From assembly GCA_044344715.1 (NCBI GenBank), contig JBIJCI010000007.1:1-45244 (forward strand): DNA of 45,244 bases, read 5' to 3'. The number at the start of each line of letters is the position of its first letter. Positions within the stretch are counted from its first letter, which is position 1. This document shows positions 16,551-24,123 of this stretch, piece by piece. This DNA is from F1-60-MAGs027 sp044344715 (lineage in GTDB: Bacteria; Actinomycetota; Acidimicrobiia; Acidimicrobiales; Ilumatobacteraceae). The translations under genes were made by a program, and so were the position numbers. Below the pieces are notes generated by a model. The model was not told the origin of the DNA. It did not search any database and was given only the letters and a program-made list of their open reading frames with translations.

Positions 16551-17605
16551 CGGCGAACCTCCCGCATCCGCAGGAGGAACAGGAAGAACGGTGCACCGAA
16601 GAACGCGGTGACGACACCGATCGGCGTCTCGGATGGCGACGTAAGGATGCGACCGGGCACGTCGGCGGCGATGAGGAAGACGGCACCGACGAACATACTG
16701 AGCGGCAGCACCACCCGGTTCGACGATCCCGAAACCAGCCGCACCGCGTGGGGCACGATGATGCCGACGAACCCGATCAGTCCGCTGACCGCCACTGCGG
16801 CCGAGGTACCGAGCGTGGCGGCGAGCACCACGACGATGCGAACCTGGTTCACGTTCATCCCCAGGGCGCGGGCCTCGTCGTCACCCACCCGTAGCACGTC
16901 GATTACGCGACGGTACAGCAGCAGTACGACCGAACTCACGACGATGTACGGAAGCACGAGGCGGACGTCGCCCCACGTGGCGGACGTGAGTCGTCCGAGG
17001 ATCCACGAGTACACCTGGCGAACGACGTCGTTGTTGCGCTGAAGCACGAAGGTTTGCACGGCGGTTGCGAGGGACGTCACGGCCACACCGGCGAGCACGA
17101 GGGTGGTCGCCGAGCGAGAGCGACCGAAGGCGGTTCCCACCGCATATGTGAGTGCAACCGCGGCGAGACCACCGACGAATGCGGCCAGCGGAACCGGGTC
17201 GACCGGCCACGACTCCGTGACGTTGCGGTTCACCACGAAGGCCAACGTTGCACCGAGTCCCGCGCCGGCGGCAACGCCGAGGAGGTAGGGATCGACCAAC
17301 GGATTGCGGAACACGCCCTGGTAACTGGCCCCGGACAACGACAACATCGCACCAACGAGTGCCGCCAGCGCAACACGGGGGGCACGGATCTGCCACACGA
17401 GGTTCCACTGCGCGTCGGTGACCCCGCTCTCGACTCCGATCAACGGCAGCCGGTCGAGCAACTCGAGCGGAACACGCCACCAATCGGGACCCGCCGGCCC
17501 GAGCGACACACCGACCACCGCGGCCACGACGACCGCACCTGCACCACCCGTCCACCAGCCGAGTCGCGACCCGTGCGATGCGGACACGCGTGCGGATCGG
17601 CTCAC
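16547..17605 (-). CDS. btuC: cobalamin ABC transporter permease (BtuC/FecCD family)
   Basis: About 352 residues with some ten hydrophobic helices, the BtuC/FecCD architecture. Diagnostic blocks are RAPRVALAALVGAMLSLSGASYQGVFRNPL with DPYLLGVAAGAGLGA after it, SWILGRL, and GFVGIIVPHAVRL near the C-terminal coupling region. The GTG at 17605 overlaps the binding-protein TGA as GTGA. The frame is open a further 24 codons upstream, but only inside the btuF gene. It forms the translocation pore between BtuF and BtuD. Confidence 0.9.
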   Translation of the reverse strand: MSRSARVSASHGSRLGWWTGGAGAVVVAAVVGVSLGPAGPDWWRVPLELLDRLPLIGVESGVTDAQWNLVWQIRAPRVALAALVGAMLSLSGASYQGVFRNPLVDPYLLGVAAGAGLGATLAFVVNRNVTESWPVDPVPLAAFVGGLAAVALTYAVGTAFGRSRSATTLVLAGVAVTSLATAVQTFVLQRNNDVVRQVYSWILGRLTSATWGDVRLVLPYIVVSSVVLLLYRRVIDVLRVGDDEARALGMNVNQVRIVVVLAATLGTSAAVAVSGLIGFVGIIVPHAVRLVSGSSNRVVLPLSMFVGAVFLIAADVPGRILTSPSETPIGVVTAFFGAPFFLFLLRMREVRR

Positions 17606-18549
17606 GGTGACGCCGTCACGACCGAGGCGACGGCCTCGGCTACCACCCGTACGAGCTCGACGAGTCGCGGACCCCACCGCGATGCGATGTCGTCGTCGAG
17701 TTCCACGATGCTCCCCGATCTAACCGCCGACAATCCGCCCCAGCCGTCTCGTGCGGCGACGGTATCCGCCGACTGTGCGCAACACTTCGTGTCGGCGAGG
17801 AAGATGATGTCGGGGTCCTTCTCCACGACGACTTCGGCGGACAACTGCGGGTAGTCGTTGCCCGGCTCCACCCCGTCGGCGATGTTCGACAGGCCGAACA
17901 ACGACATCACCCCGCCGATGAAGGTGTTCGACGTGACCGTATAGGGAGTCGGATCCAGTTCGTAGAAGTAGCTGAGCGGAGGATCGACGACCACTGCACC
18001 GGCGACGAGTGCCTCTATCTCCGCGCGCATCGTGCCCGACAACTGCAACGCTTCGGGAAGACGTCCGGTCAGCGCGCCGAGTTGCTCGATCTGCAGGTAG
18101 GCACCCGCGAGGTCGGGCACGGCTCCGGCCACGAATACCGGAATGCCGAGGGCCGAGAGCTGCTCGACGAGATTGCCCGGGTCGTAGCTGATGATTACGA
18201 GGTCGGGTTCGAGCCCCGAGATCGCCTCCACGTTCGGCTGGTAGGCGTCGAGTTTCGTCAGCGCACCGGTTTCCGCCGGGTGATTGGAGTAATTGTCGAC
18301 GGCGACGATGTTGTCGCCCGCACCGATGGTGAACAGGGTTTCGGTCGCACTGGCGGACATCGAGATGATTCGCACCGGCTCCGCATCGATCGTGAGTTCG
18401 CCGATCGTCACCGGGAAGTCGGATGTCTGCGCTGTGGTGGTCGTCTCCGCGCCGGCGGAGTCCTCCGATGGAGCACTGCCGCCACAGGCAATGCTCGTCG
18501 GTACCAACAAGAAAAGGCCGGCGAAGCCGGCCAGTCGTGAACGCTTCAT
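17602..18549 (-). CDS. btuF: cobalamin-binding lipoprotein (BtuF-like)
   Basis: A 315-residue class III binding protein with a lipoprotein signal peptide (acyl-Cys22 in SIAC). The two-lobe TroA/BtuF fold is indicated by VRIISMSASATETLFTIGAG with NIVAVDNYSNHP after it, EPDLVIISYDPG, and the C-terminal EKDPDIIFLAD block. A strong Shine-Dalgarno (AAGGAG) precedes the ATG by 7 nt. The gene is the first of btuFCD and lies directly behind a cobalamin riboswitch, which makes the corrinoid ligand the best reading over a ferric siderophore. Confidence 0.9.
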   Translation of the reverse strand: MKRSRLAGFAGLFLLVPTSIACGGSAPSEDSAGAETTTTAQTSDFPVTIGELTIDAEPVRIISMSASATETLFTIGAGDNIVAVDNYSNHPAETGALTKLDAYQPNVEAISGLEPDLVIISYDPGNLVEQLSALGIPVFVAGAVPDLAGAYLQIEQLGALTGRLPEALQLSGTMRAEIEALVAGAVVVDPPLSYFYELDPTPYTVTSNTFIGGVMSLFGLSNIADGVEPGNDYPQLSAEVVVEKDPDIIFLADTKCCAQSADTVAARDGWGGLSAVRSGSIVELDDDIASRWGPRLVELVRVVAEAVASVVTASP

Positions 18550-18561
18550 GATGTTCTCCTT

Positions 18562-18578
18562 GCCCTTCTCGCGAGGGC
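18562..18578 (-). promoter_or_regulatory. hairpin next to the btuF ribosome-binding site
   Basis: On the minus strand GCCCT and AGGGC flank a 7-nt loop and run directly into AAGGAG, the btuF Shine-Dalgarno (18556-18561). It lies between the aptamer and the start codon. It is the obvious candidate for the expression platform, either sequestering the ribosome-binding site or pairing with the aptamer. There is no U-tract, so it is not an intrinsic terminator. Confidence 0.45.
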
Positions 18579-18589
18579 GGCTGATGGGG

Positions 18590-18716
18590 CATCCTCGTCA
18601 GGCGACCGGACTCGCGGAGCTCGACCTGGGCCGAACTTCGCACCACCGTTGCGGGACAGTGCCGGAATCTCACCGGACTTCGCTCACGAGCATGCGTCGC
18701 GGCTATTGCCGCGACA
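18590..18716 (-). ncRNA. cobalamin (adenosylcobalamin) riboswitch
   Basis: Reading the minus strand, the aptamer core shows TCCGGTGAGATTCCGG (18677-18662), then CACTGTCCCGCAACGGT, and a B12-box-like AGTCCGGTCGCCTGACGAGG around 18612-18593. These match the order of conserved elements of cobalamin riboswitches upstream of btu genes. A TACCTT -10-like hexamer at 18723-18728 (minus) would start transcription near 18716. Promoter and aptamer are squeezed into the 188 bp between the aminotransferase stop and btuF. The exact 5' and 3' limits are approximate. Confidence 0.9.
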
Positions 18717-18737
18717 GGACCGAAGGTAGCAGACGCC

Positions 18738-19970
18738 TCAGCCGGCGACAAGCGATGCGATCCGCGAGATGCCCTCGCGAAGATCGTCGTCCCCGAGCGC
18801 GAACGAGAATCGTGCGTATCTCGGTGCACCGAAGGCCTCGCCCGGTACGAACGCCACCTTCGCACGCTCGAGGACGAGGTCGGCGAGTTCCATCGAGGTT
18901 GCGGCACTCGCACCACCGAGGTTGCGGTTCAGCAACCCGCCCACGTTCGGGAAGCAGTAGAACGCACCCTGCGGCTTCATGCACGTGACGCCCGGAATCG
19001 CGGTGAGCAACCCGTGCATCAGGTTGCCGCGACGCTCGAACGCGGTTCGCATCCGGACCACGTCGTCGAGTCCACCGGTGATTGCGGCCAGAGCCGCGTA
19101 TTGCGCCACGTTCGAGACGTTGCTCGTGGTGTGGCTCTGGAAGTTGACTGCGGCCTTCATCACGTCGCTCGGGCCGATCATCCAGCCCACACGCCAGCCC
19201 GTCATCGCGTACGTCTTGGCGACACCGTTGACGATCACGCAACGATCGGCGATCTCGGGCACCAGCGTGGGCATGGAGTGGAACTCGTGCCCACCGTAGG
19301 TGAGGTGCTCGTAGATCTCGTCGGTCACGACCCACACGTCGTTGGCTGCCGCCCACTTGCCGATGGCAATGGTCTCCTCGCGCGAGTACACGGCCCCGCT
19401 CGGGTTGTCGGGCGACACGAAGAGCAGCACCTTGGTGCGCGGGGTCTTGGCGCGCTCGAGTTGCTCGACCGTCACCTTGAACTCGGTTTCTTCGGTGGTA
19501 TCGATCACCTTCGGCACGCCACCCGACAGAGCGATGGCCTCGGGATACGTGGTCCAGTACGGTGCCGGGCAGATCACTTCGTCGCCCGGGTCGCACAAGG
19601 CAGCGAAGGCGACGAACACTGCGTACTTTCCGCCGACGGTGACGAGCACCTGCGATGGCTGGCACTCGAAGCCGCTGTCGCGCTTGGTCTTTGCGGCGAT
19701 CGCCTCGCGCAACGCGGGCAAACCCGCAGCCGGCGTATAGCGATGGGCCTTCGGATCACGTGCTGCCTTCACCGCCGCTTCCACGATGTGCTCGGGTGTG
19801 GGAAAGTCGGGCTCACCCGCACCGAACCCGATGACGTGTTCTCCCTTGGCCTGGAGCGCCTTCGCCTTGGCATCGACGGCCAGCGTCGCCGATTCGGCGA
19901 TTGCCGCCAACCGGGCCGACACCCTTGACTTCTTGTTCTGCGGTGTTGAACTCGGTGACATCCCTGCCAT
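18738..19970 (-). CDS. pyridoxal-phosphate aminotransferase, aspartate aminotransferase type (class I)
   Basis: About 410 residues, fold type I. Substrate/PLP blocks: FGAGEPDFPTPEHI (about 49-62), HRYTPAAGLPALREAIA, the PNNPTG-equivalent SPDNPSGAVYS, DEIYEHLTYGG, and the PLP Schiff-base lysine K252 in VAKTYAMTGWRVGW. This is the AspAT Ib signature, transferring amino groups between aspartate and 2-oxoglutarate. Prephenate or other substrates are known in the group. Two in-frame ATGs exist, at 19970 and 19961, and neither has a clear Shine-Dalgarno. The gene starts 9 bp from the divergent serC gene, and its stop is only about 20 bp before the btu riboswitch. Confidence 0.92.
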   Translation of the reverse strand: MAGMSPSSTPQNKKSRVSARLAAIAESATLAVDAKAKALQAKGEHVIGFGAGEPDFPTPEHIVEAAVKAARDPKAHRYTPAAGLPALREAIAAKTKRDSGFECQPSQVLVTVGGKYAVFVAFAALCDPGDEVICPAPYWTTYPEAIALSGGVPKVIDTTEETEFKVTVEQLERAKTPRTKVLLFVSPDNPSGAVYSREETIAIGKWAAANDVWVVTDEIYEHLTYGGHEFHSMPTLVPEIADRCVIVNGVAKTYAMTGWRVGWMIGPSDVMKAAVNFQSHTTSNVSNVAQYAALAAITGGLDDVVRMRTAFERRGNLMHGLLTAIPGVTCMKPQGAFYCFPNVGGLLNRNLGGASAATSMELADLVLERAKVAFVPGEAFGAPRYARFSFALGDDDLREGISRIASLVAG

Positions 19971-19979
19971 GCTAAGACG

Positions 19980-21110
19980 GTGACGAAGTCGCCGCCCGCC
20001 GATTTCGTGATTCCCCGCGACATGCTGCCCGCCGACGGACGATTCGGGTGCGGTCCGTCCAAGGTTCGCGATGCGCAGCTCGATGCCCTCGCCGATGAGG
20101 GTCGTCGCCTGATGGGCACCTCGCACCGCCAACCCCCGGTGAAGAAGCTCGTCGGATCCGTACGTGCCGGACTGCGGGGGCTGTTCTCATTGCCCGACGG
20201 ATGGGAAGTCGTACTCGGCAACGGCGGTTCGACGGTGTTCTGGGACGTCGCCACGTTCGGACTCATCGAGCGCCGTAGCGAGCACCTCGTATTCGGGGAG
20301 TTCTCGCAGAAGTTCGCCGATGCAGCGGCGGCGGCACCGCACCTCGCCGACCCCGTGGTGGTCGCCGGCGAGCCCGGCACCCACCCGCAGCCTGCTGCGG
20401 CCGATGTCGACGCCTACTGCCTCACGCACAACGAGACTTCCACGGGCGTCGCGATGCAACCCGTCCGCCCGGGGTTCGCCGGCGATGCATTGGTGCTGGT
20501 GGATGCAACGTCCGCCGCCGGCGGTCTCGCCTGGTCACCGAACGAGGTCGACGTCTACTACTTCGCACCGCAGAAGTCGTTCGCCAGCGACGGCGGGTTG
20601 TGGATCGCCTGCTGCTCGCCGCGCGCGATCGACCGCATCGAACGCATCTCCTCGTCCGGCAGGTGGACTCCCGCGTCGCTCGACCTGAAGGTCGCACTCG
20701 ACAACTCGCGAGCCGATCAGACGTACAACACGCCGGCGATTGCCACGCTCTTCCTGCTCGACCAGCAGGTCCGTTGGATGCTCGACAACGGCGGGCTGGA
20801 CTGGTGCGCGCAGCGTACGGAGGAGTCCGCCCGAATCATCTACGGGTGGGCCGAGCGTTCCTCGTACGCATCGCCCTTCGTGGCGTCTCCCGACCGGCGC
20901 TCGAACGTCGTGGCAACGATCGATCTGGACGGCGTGTCGGCCAACGACGTGAATGCGGTACTCCGACGCAACGGCATCGTCGACACCGACGGCTACCGTA
21001 AGTTGGGTCGCAACCAATTGCGCGTCGGCATGTTCCCCGCGGTCGAACCGGCCGACGTTGCGGCACTCACCCGATGCGTCGACTTCGTGGCGGAGAAGCT
21101 CCGCGGATGA
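19980..21110 (+). CDS. serC: phosphoserine aminotransferase
   Basis: A 376-residue PLP enzyme converting 3-phosphohydroxypyruvate and glutamate to phosphoserine and 2-oxoglutarate in serine synthesis. The sequence is of the actinobacterial SerC type: FGCGPSKVR near residue 23, GTSHRQPPVKKLV, GNGGSTVFWDVA, THNETSTGV, VDATSAAGG, and the PLP lysine K199 in FAPQKSFASDGG. The GTG start is probably leaderless: TTGAAC at 19946-19951 and CATGCT at 19968-19973 with a 16-bp spacer place transcription start at the GTG. The stop overlaps the PAC2 start as ATGA. Confidence 0.92.
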   Translation: MTKSPPADFVIPRDMLPADGRFGCGPSKVRDAQLDALADEGRRLMGTSHRQPPVKKLVGSVRAGLRGLFSLPDGWEVVLGNGGSTVFWDVATFGLIERRSEHLVFGEFSQKFADAAAAAPHLADPVVVAGEPGTHPQPAAADVDAYCLTHNETSTGVAMQPVRPGFAGDALVLVDATSAAGGLAWSPNEVDVYYFAPQKSFASDGGLWIACCSPRAIDRIERISSSGRWTPASLDLKVALDNSRADQTYNTPAIATLFLLDQQVRWMLDNGGLDWCAQRTEESARIIYGWAERSSYASPFVASPDRRSNVVATIDLDGVSANDVNAVLRRNGIVDTDGYRKLGRNQLRVGMFPAVEPADVAALTRCVDFVAEKLRG

Positions 21111-22003
21111 GCGTGCGCGACCACTCGGAGAACTACCCCACCGTCGACGAGGTCCTCGAGTCGAACATCGCCGAGATTCCGCGTCTGCAACGGCCGGTGA
21201 TGCTGGTGGCCCTCGAGGGTTGGTTCGACGCAGCGAGGGCCGCCACCACGGCCCTTGACTGGCTGACCGACTCGCGGCACTGCGTGACGGTCGCGACGAT
21301 CGATCCCGACCCGTTCTTCGACTTCACGCAGGTGCGACCGGAGGTGTGGATCGACGACGACGACGAACGGCACATCCGCTGGCCGGAGAACGAGATCACC
21401 GTCGTTCACGGTGACACCGACGGTCGTGACCTCGTGGTGCTCTCCGGGGTGGAACCGCACCTCAACTGGCCGACGTTCGTCTCGTGCGTCGTGCGATGTG
21501 CACGCGAACTCGACTGTGGCGCGGTCGTCACGGTCGGTGCGATGCTCGATGCCGTCCCGCATACCCGCACCCCCACGGTGACGGGCAGCACCACCAACGC
21601 TGCGCTCGCCGGCAAACTCGGCCTCTCGCGCCCCCAGTACGAGGGGCCAACCGGTGTAGTGGGGGTGTTGCTCGAACGCCTCGAGCAGGAACGTATACCG
21701 GCCGTCTCACTACGGGTGGGCGTACCGCACTATCTCGCATCCTCGGAGCACCCGAAATCATCGGCTGCGCTCCTGCGCCATATCGAGCGCGTCCTCAACG
21801 TACCGACCCGGCACGCCGGGCTCTACGAGGACATCCAGCGCTGGACGGAGCTGCACGATGCCGCCGTCGAGGAGGACGAGCAGACGCAGGAGTACGTGCA
21901 GATGCTGGAGGGCGAGTACGACCGGCGCAACGACACGACGATTCCGACGGCCGACGACCTCGGTGATGCCTTCGAGCGTTTCCTTCGCGAGCAGGGCGAG
22001 TAG
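21107..22003 (+). CDS. PAC2 family protein
   Basis: A 298-residue member of the PAC2 (proteasome assembly chaperone 2-like) family, common in Actinomycetota, often near proteasome or amino-acid genes. Visible hallmarks are RPVMLVALEGWFDAARAAT at the start of the domain, GDTDGRDLVVLSGVEPHLNW, VTVGAMLDAVPHTR, and YEGPTGVVGVLLERLEQ. The C-terminal 60 residues are acidic and helical. The biochemical role is not established. It is translationally coupled to serC (ATGA). No proteasome gene is in this window. Confidence 0.88.
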   Translation: MSVRDHSENYPTVDEVLESNIAEIPRLQRPVMLVALEGWFDAARAATTALDWLTDSRHCVTVATIDPDPFFDFTQVRPEVWIDDDDERHIRWPENEITVVHGDTDGRDLVVLSGVEPHLNWPTFVSCVVRCARELDCGAVVTVGAMLDAVPHTRTPTVTGSTTNAALAGKLGLSRPQYEGPTGVVGVLLERLEQERIPAVSLRVGVPHYLASSEHPKSSAALLRHIERVLNVPTRHAGLYEDIQRWTELHDAAVEEDEQTQEYVQMLEGEYDRRNDTTIPTADDLGDAFERFLREQGE

Positions 22004-22031
22004 TACGTTCACCCCGAATTCATCGTAAGTA

Positions 22032-22053
22032 TCTCTCAAACATTATTGAGAGA
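22032..22053. promoter_or_regulatory. perfect inverted repeat, probable ArsR-family operator
   Basis: TCTCTCAA (22032-22039) and TTGAGAGA (22046-22053) are exact reverse complements around a 6-nt AT-rich spacer (ACATTA). The centre lies 25 bp before the ATG of the ArsR-fusion gene. ArsR/SmtB repressors typically bind imperfect AT-rich palindromes overlapping their own promoter. The local AT-richness contrasts with the surrounding high-GC DNA. I infer an autoregulatory operator. Confidence 0.7.
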
Positions 22054-22067
22054 CCTAGAGTGTGGTT

Positions 22068-22736
22068 ATGGCTCACCGTCGGGACGCCCTACGACACCGC
22101 GCCGAGGTGTTCGCAGCATTGGGGGACCCGACTCGCCTAGCCATCGCCGAACAGCTCTCACGATCCGATCGCACACCCGGTGAACTCATCGAGCTCATTG
22201 ATGCTTCTTCGGCTCTGCTTGCGCACCACCTCGACGTTCTCGAGGCCGCCGGGATCACCGAGCGAACCGTGTCGCACGCCGATGGTCGCAAGCGGTTCGT
22301 GCGGCTACTCCCACGGCACCACGCCATTCTCGTCGTCGCCGCCGCTCCCCGCGACGTGGTCTTCGTTTGCACGCACAACTCGGCCCGCTCGCAGATTGCC
22401 GCCGCTCTATGGACCCACCTCACCGGTCGCAAAGCTCGGTCGGCGGGCACCCAGCCAGCCGAGCGGGTGCACCCTCGTGCAGTCGACGTCGCCGGACGCA
22501 ACGGCATCAACCTCCAGGGTGCCCGACCCAGCCGACTCGGCACGGTCAACACGTCGACCACGCTCATCACGGTGTGCGACCAAGCACACGACGAGCTTCC
22601 GGCGTCGCTCACGCGACTGCACTGGTCGGTTGCCGACCCCGTGGAGGCCGGCACGGTGCGCGCCTTCAACGATGCGTTCGAGACCTTGCGGGAACGAATC
22701 AGCGTCTTCACAACAACCCAGACAAGAAAGGAATAG
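22068..22736 (+). CDS. ArsR-type HTH regulator fused to low-molecular-weight phosphatase / ArsC domain
   Basis: A 222-residue two-domain protein. Residues 1-85 are an ArsR winged helix: RAEVFAALGDPTRLAIAEQL, recognition helix SALLAHHLDVLEAAGI, wing RTVSHADGRKRFVRL. Residues 95-215 are an LMW-PTP/arsenate-reductase domain with the CX5R catalytic loop VCTHNSARSQ near 101-110 and an AGTQPAERVHPRAVDVAGRNGI stretch typical of ArsC. The HTH half has no cysteine at all, so the classical ArsR metalloid sites are absent. The only two cysteines are in the phosphatase half (CTHNSAR and VCDQAHDE). It heads the arsC-aquaporin operon behind a perfect palindrome. ATG 22068 is chosen; GTG 22062 is an alternative. 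It could be a sensor, a bifunctional enzyme-repressor, or both. Confidence 0.9.
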   Translation: MAHRRDALRHRAEVFAALGDPTRLAIAEQLSRSDRTPGELIELIDASSALLAHHLDVLEAAGITERTVSHADGRKRFVRLLPRHHAILVVAAAPRDVVFVCTHNSARSQIAAALWTHLTGRKARSAGTQPAERVHPRAVDVAGRNGINLQGARPSRLGTVNTSTTLITVCDQAHDELPASLTRLHWSVADPVEAGTVRAFNDAFETLRERISVFTTTQTRKE

Positions 22737-22739
22737 CCC

Positions 22740-23375
22740 ATGAGCTTCTACCAACCAACGGAGGAAAACGACATCGTCGACCATGTCGTCAACCAACTCT
22801 CCCGCAAGTACGCCGGGAAGTTCGACGAGAACGACGTACGACCGGTGGTCACCGAGTCGTTCAACAGCTTCGCCGATGCGAAGGTGCGCACGTTCATTCC
22901 CGTCTTCACGTCCAGGTACGCCGACGATCGCCTTCGTGCACTGGCCAAGGTTCGTGGCCTCATCACCGATGCGCCACCGTCGGTGCTGTTCGTCTGCGTG
23001 CACAACGCCGGTCGGTCCCAGATGGCGGCCGGATGGTTGCGGCACCTCTCCAAGGGCAAGATCGAGGTGTACTCGGGTGGATCACTGCCGGGCAAGGACC
23101 TCAATGCGGCCGCGGTGGCAGCGATGCAGGAGGTCGGCATCGATATCGCCAACGAGTTCCCCAAGCCGTTCGCAGTGGAGATCGTCCAGGCCGCGGATGT
23201 CGTCATCACCATGGGCTGCGGCGACACCTGCCCGATCTTCCCGGGCAAGCGCTACGAGGACTGGGCGCTGGACGACCCGGCGGGCCTCGGCGTCGAGGCG
23301 GTTCGCCCGATTCGTGACGAGATTCGTCGTCGCGTGACGGACCTCATCGCCGACTTCGATATTGACATCAAGTGA
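22740..23375 (+). CDS. arsC: arsenate reductase, actinobacterial ArsC with N-terminal helical domain
   Basis: A 211-residue protein. Residues 1-75 are a helical bundle (VVNQLSRKYAGKF, then TESFNSFADAKVRTFIPVFTSRYADDRL) seen in front of actinobacterial ArsC and related phosphatases. Residues 80-205 are the LMW-PTP-fold reductase with the loop VCVHNAGRSQMAAGWL, YSGGSLPGKDLN, GCGDTCP with two cysteines, and a W-ALDDPAG motif. Homologues reduce As(V) to As(III) with mycothiol/mycoredoxin or thioredoxin. The extra CGDTC pair could support a thioredoxin-type mechanism. Which reductant applies is not decided by the sequence. It starts 3 bp after the fusion gene. Confidence 0.9.
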   Translation: MSFYQPTEENDIVDHVVNQLSRKYAGKFDENDVRPVVTESFNSFADAKVRTFIPVFTSRYADDRLRALAKVRGLITDAPPSVLFVCVHNAGRSQMAAGWLRHLSKGKIEVYSGGSLPGKDLNAAAVAAMQEVGIDIANEFPKPFAVEIVQAADVVITMGCGDTCPIFPGKRYEDWALDDPAGLGVEAVRPIRDEIRRRVTDLIADFDIDIK

Positions 23376-24025
23376 CCGCCCCACTCCCACGGCGTCTGGG
23401 TTCCGAGGCCCTCGGCGCTGCGCTCCTCATCATCGCCGTCGTTGGTTCCGGAGTCATGGCAACGAACCTCACGGACGATGTCGCCGTGCAACTCCTGGCC
23501 AACGCCGGTGCCACGGTCGGAGCGCTCATCGCCCTGATCATGATGTTCGGACCGATCTCCGGTGCCCACTTCAACCCCGTCGTCACGATCGCCGATTGCG
23601 TCCTGAACGGCAGGTCATGGCGCGATGTGGTGCCATACTTCCTTGCACAAACCGGGGGCGGAATATGCGGAGCGGCCGTTGCAAACCTGATGTTCGAACT
23701 CGACGTGCTCGGTCCATCGACGAAGGTTCGTGAGGGCGGTGGCGTCTGGCTCGGCGAGGTGGTGGCAACATTAGGTCTACTTTGCGTCATCTTTCTCATC
23801 GGCAAACACCGTGCTGAATCGGTACCGCTTGCCGTCGGCGTGTGGATCGGTGGCGCCTACTGGTTCACCTCGTCGACGTCACTGGCAAACCCGGCGGTCA
23901 CCATTGCCCGAGCGTTCAGCGACTCATTCGCCGGTATTGCACCAGAGTCGGTGCCGCTCTTCATCGCCATGCAACTCATCGGGCTTGCGCTCGCGCTGCC
24001 AATGCTCAGATTCTTGCGGGCCTAG
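23372..24025 (+). CDS. MIP-family channel (aquaglyceroporin, probable arsenite channel)
   Basis: A 217-residue membrane channel with six hydrophobic helices and the two MIP half-helix motifs: the first as HFNPVVT (NPV instead of NPA, near residue 67) and the second as NPAVTIAR with the conserved selectivity-filter arginine (near 173-180). The GTG start overlaps the arsC stop (GTGA). In Sinorhizobium meliloti the analogous AqpS lets As(III) made by ArsC leave the cell down its gradient. The operon position points to the same role here. Water or glycerol transport cannot be excluded. Confidence 0.9.
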   Translation: MTAPLPRRLGSEALGAALLIIAVVGSGVMATNLTDDVAVQLLANAGATVGALIALIMMFGPISGAHFNPVVTIADCVLNGRSWRDVVPYFLAQTGGGICGAAVANLMFELDVLGPSTKVREGGGVWLGEVVATLGLLCVIFLIGKHRAESVPLAVGVWIGGAYWFTSSTSLANPAVTIARAFSDSFAGIAPESVPLFIAMQLIGLALALPMLRFLRA

Positions 24026-24065
24026 CAAGTTCACGAAGCCGCTGCTTTGGCTCCGACAATGAGAA

Positions 24066-24089
24066 AGCCCCGGGCTGTCGCCCGGGGCT
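24066..24089. terminator. bidirectional intrinsic terminator between the aquaporin and pstS genes
   Basis: AGCCCCGGG (24066-24074) pairs perfectly with CCCGGGGCT (24081-24089) around a 6-nt loop, and the loop ends (C, G) can add one more pair. It sits 40 bp after the aquaporin stop and 35 bp after the pstS stop, in a convergent gap. On the minus strand it is followed by TTTCTC, a short U-tract, so it should mainly end the pstS transcript. Confidence 0.8.
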
Positions 24090-24123
24090 CCTCGTAACCT
24101 CGAGGGAAGTCGAGGTCGTTACT

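Noticed and set aside
21133..21399. Short minus-strand frames inside the PAC2 gene
   Set aside because: No ribosome-binding sites or domains; the PAC2 frame is continuous and coupled to serC.
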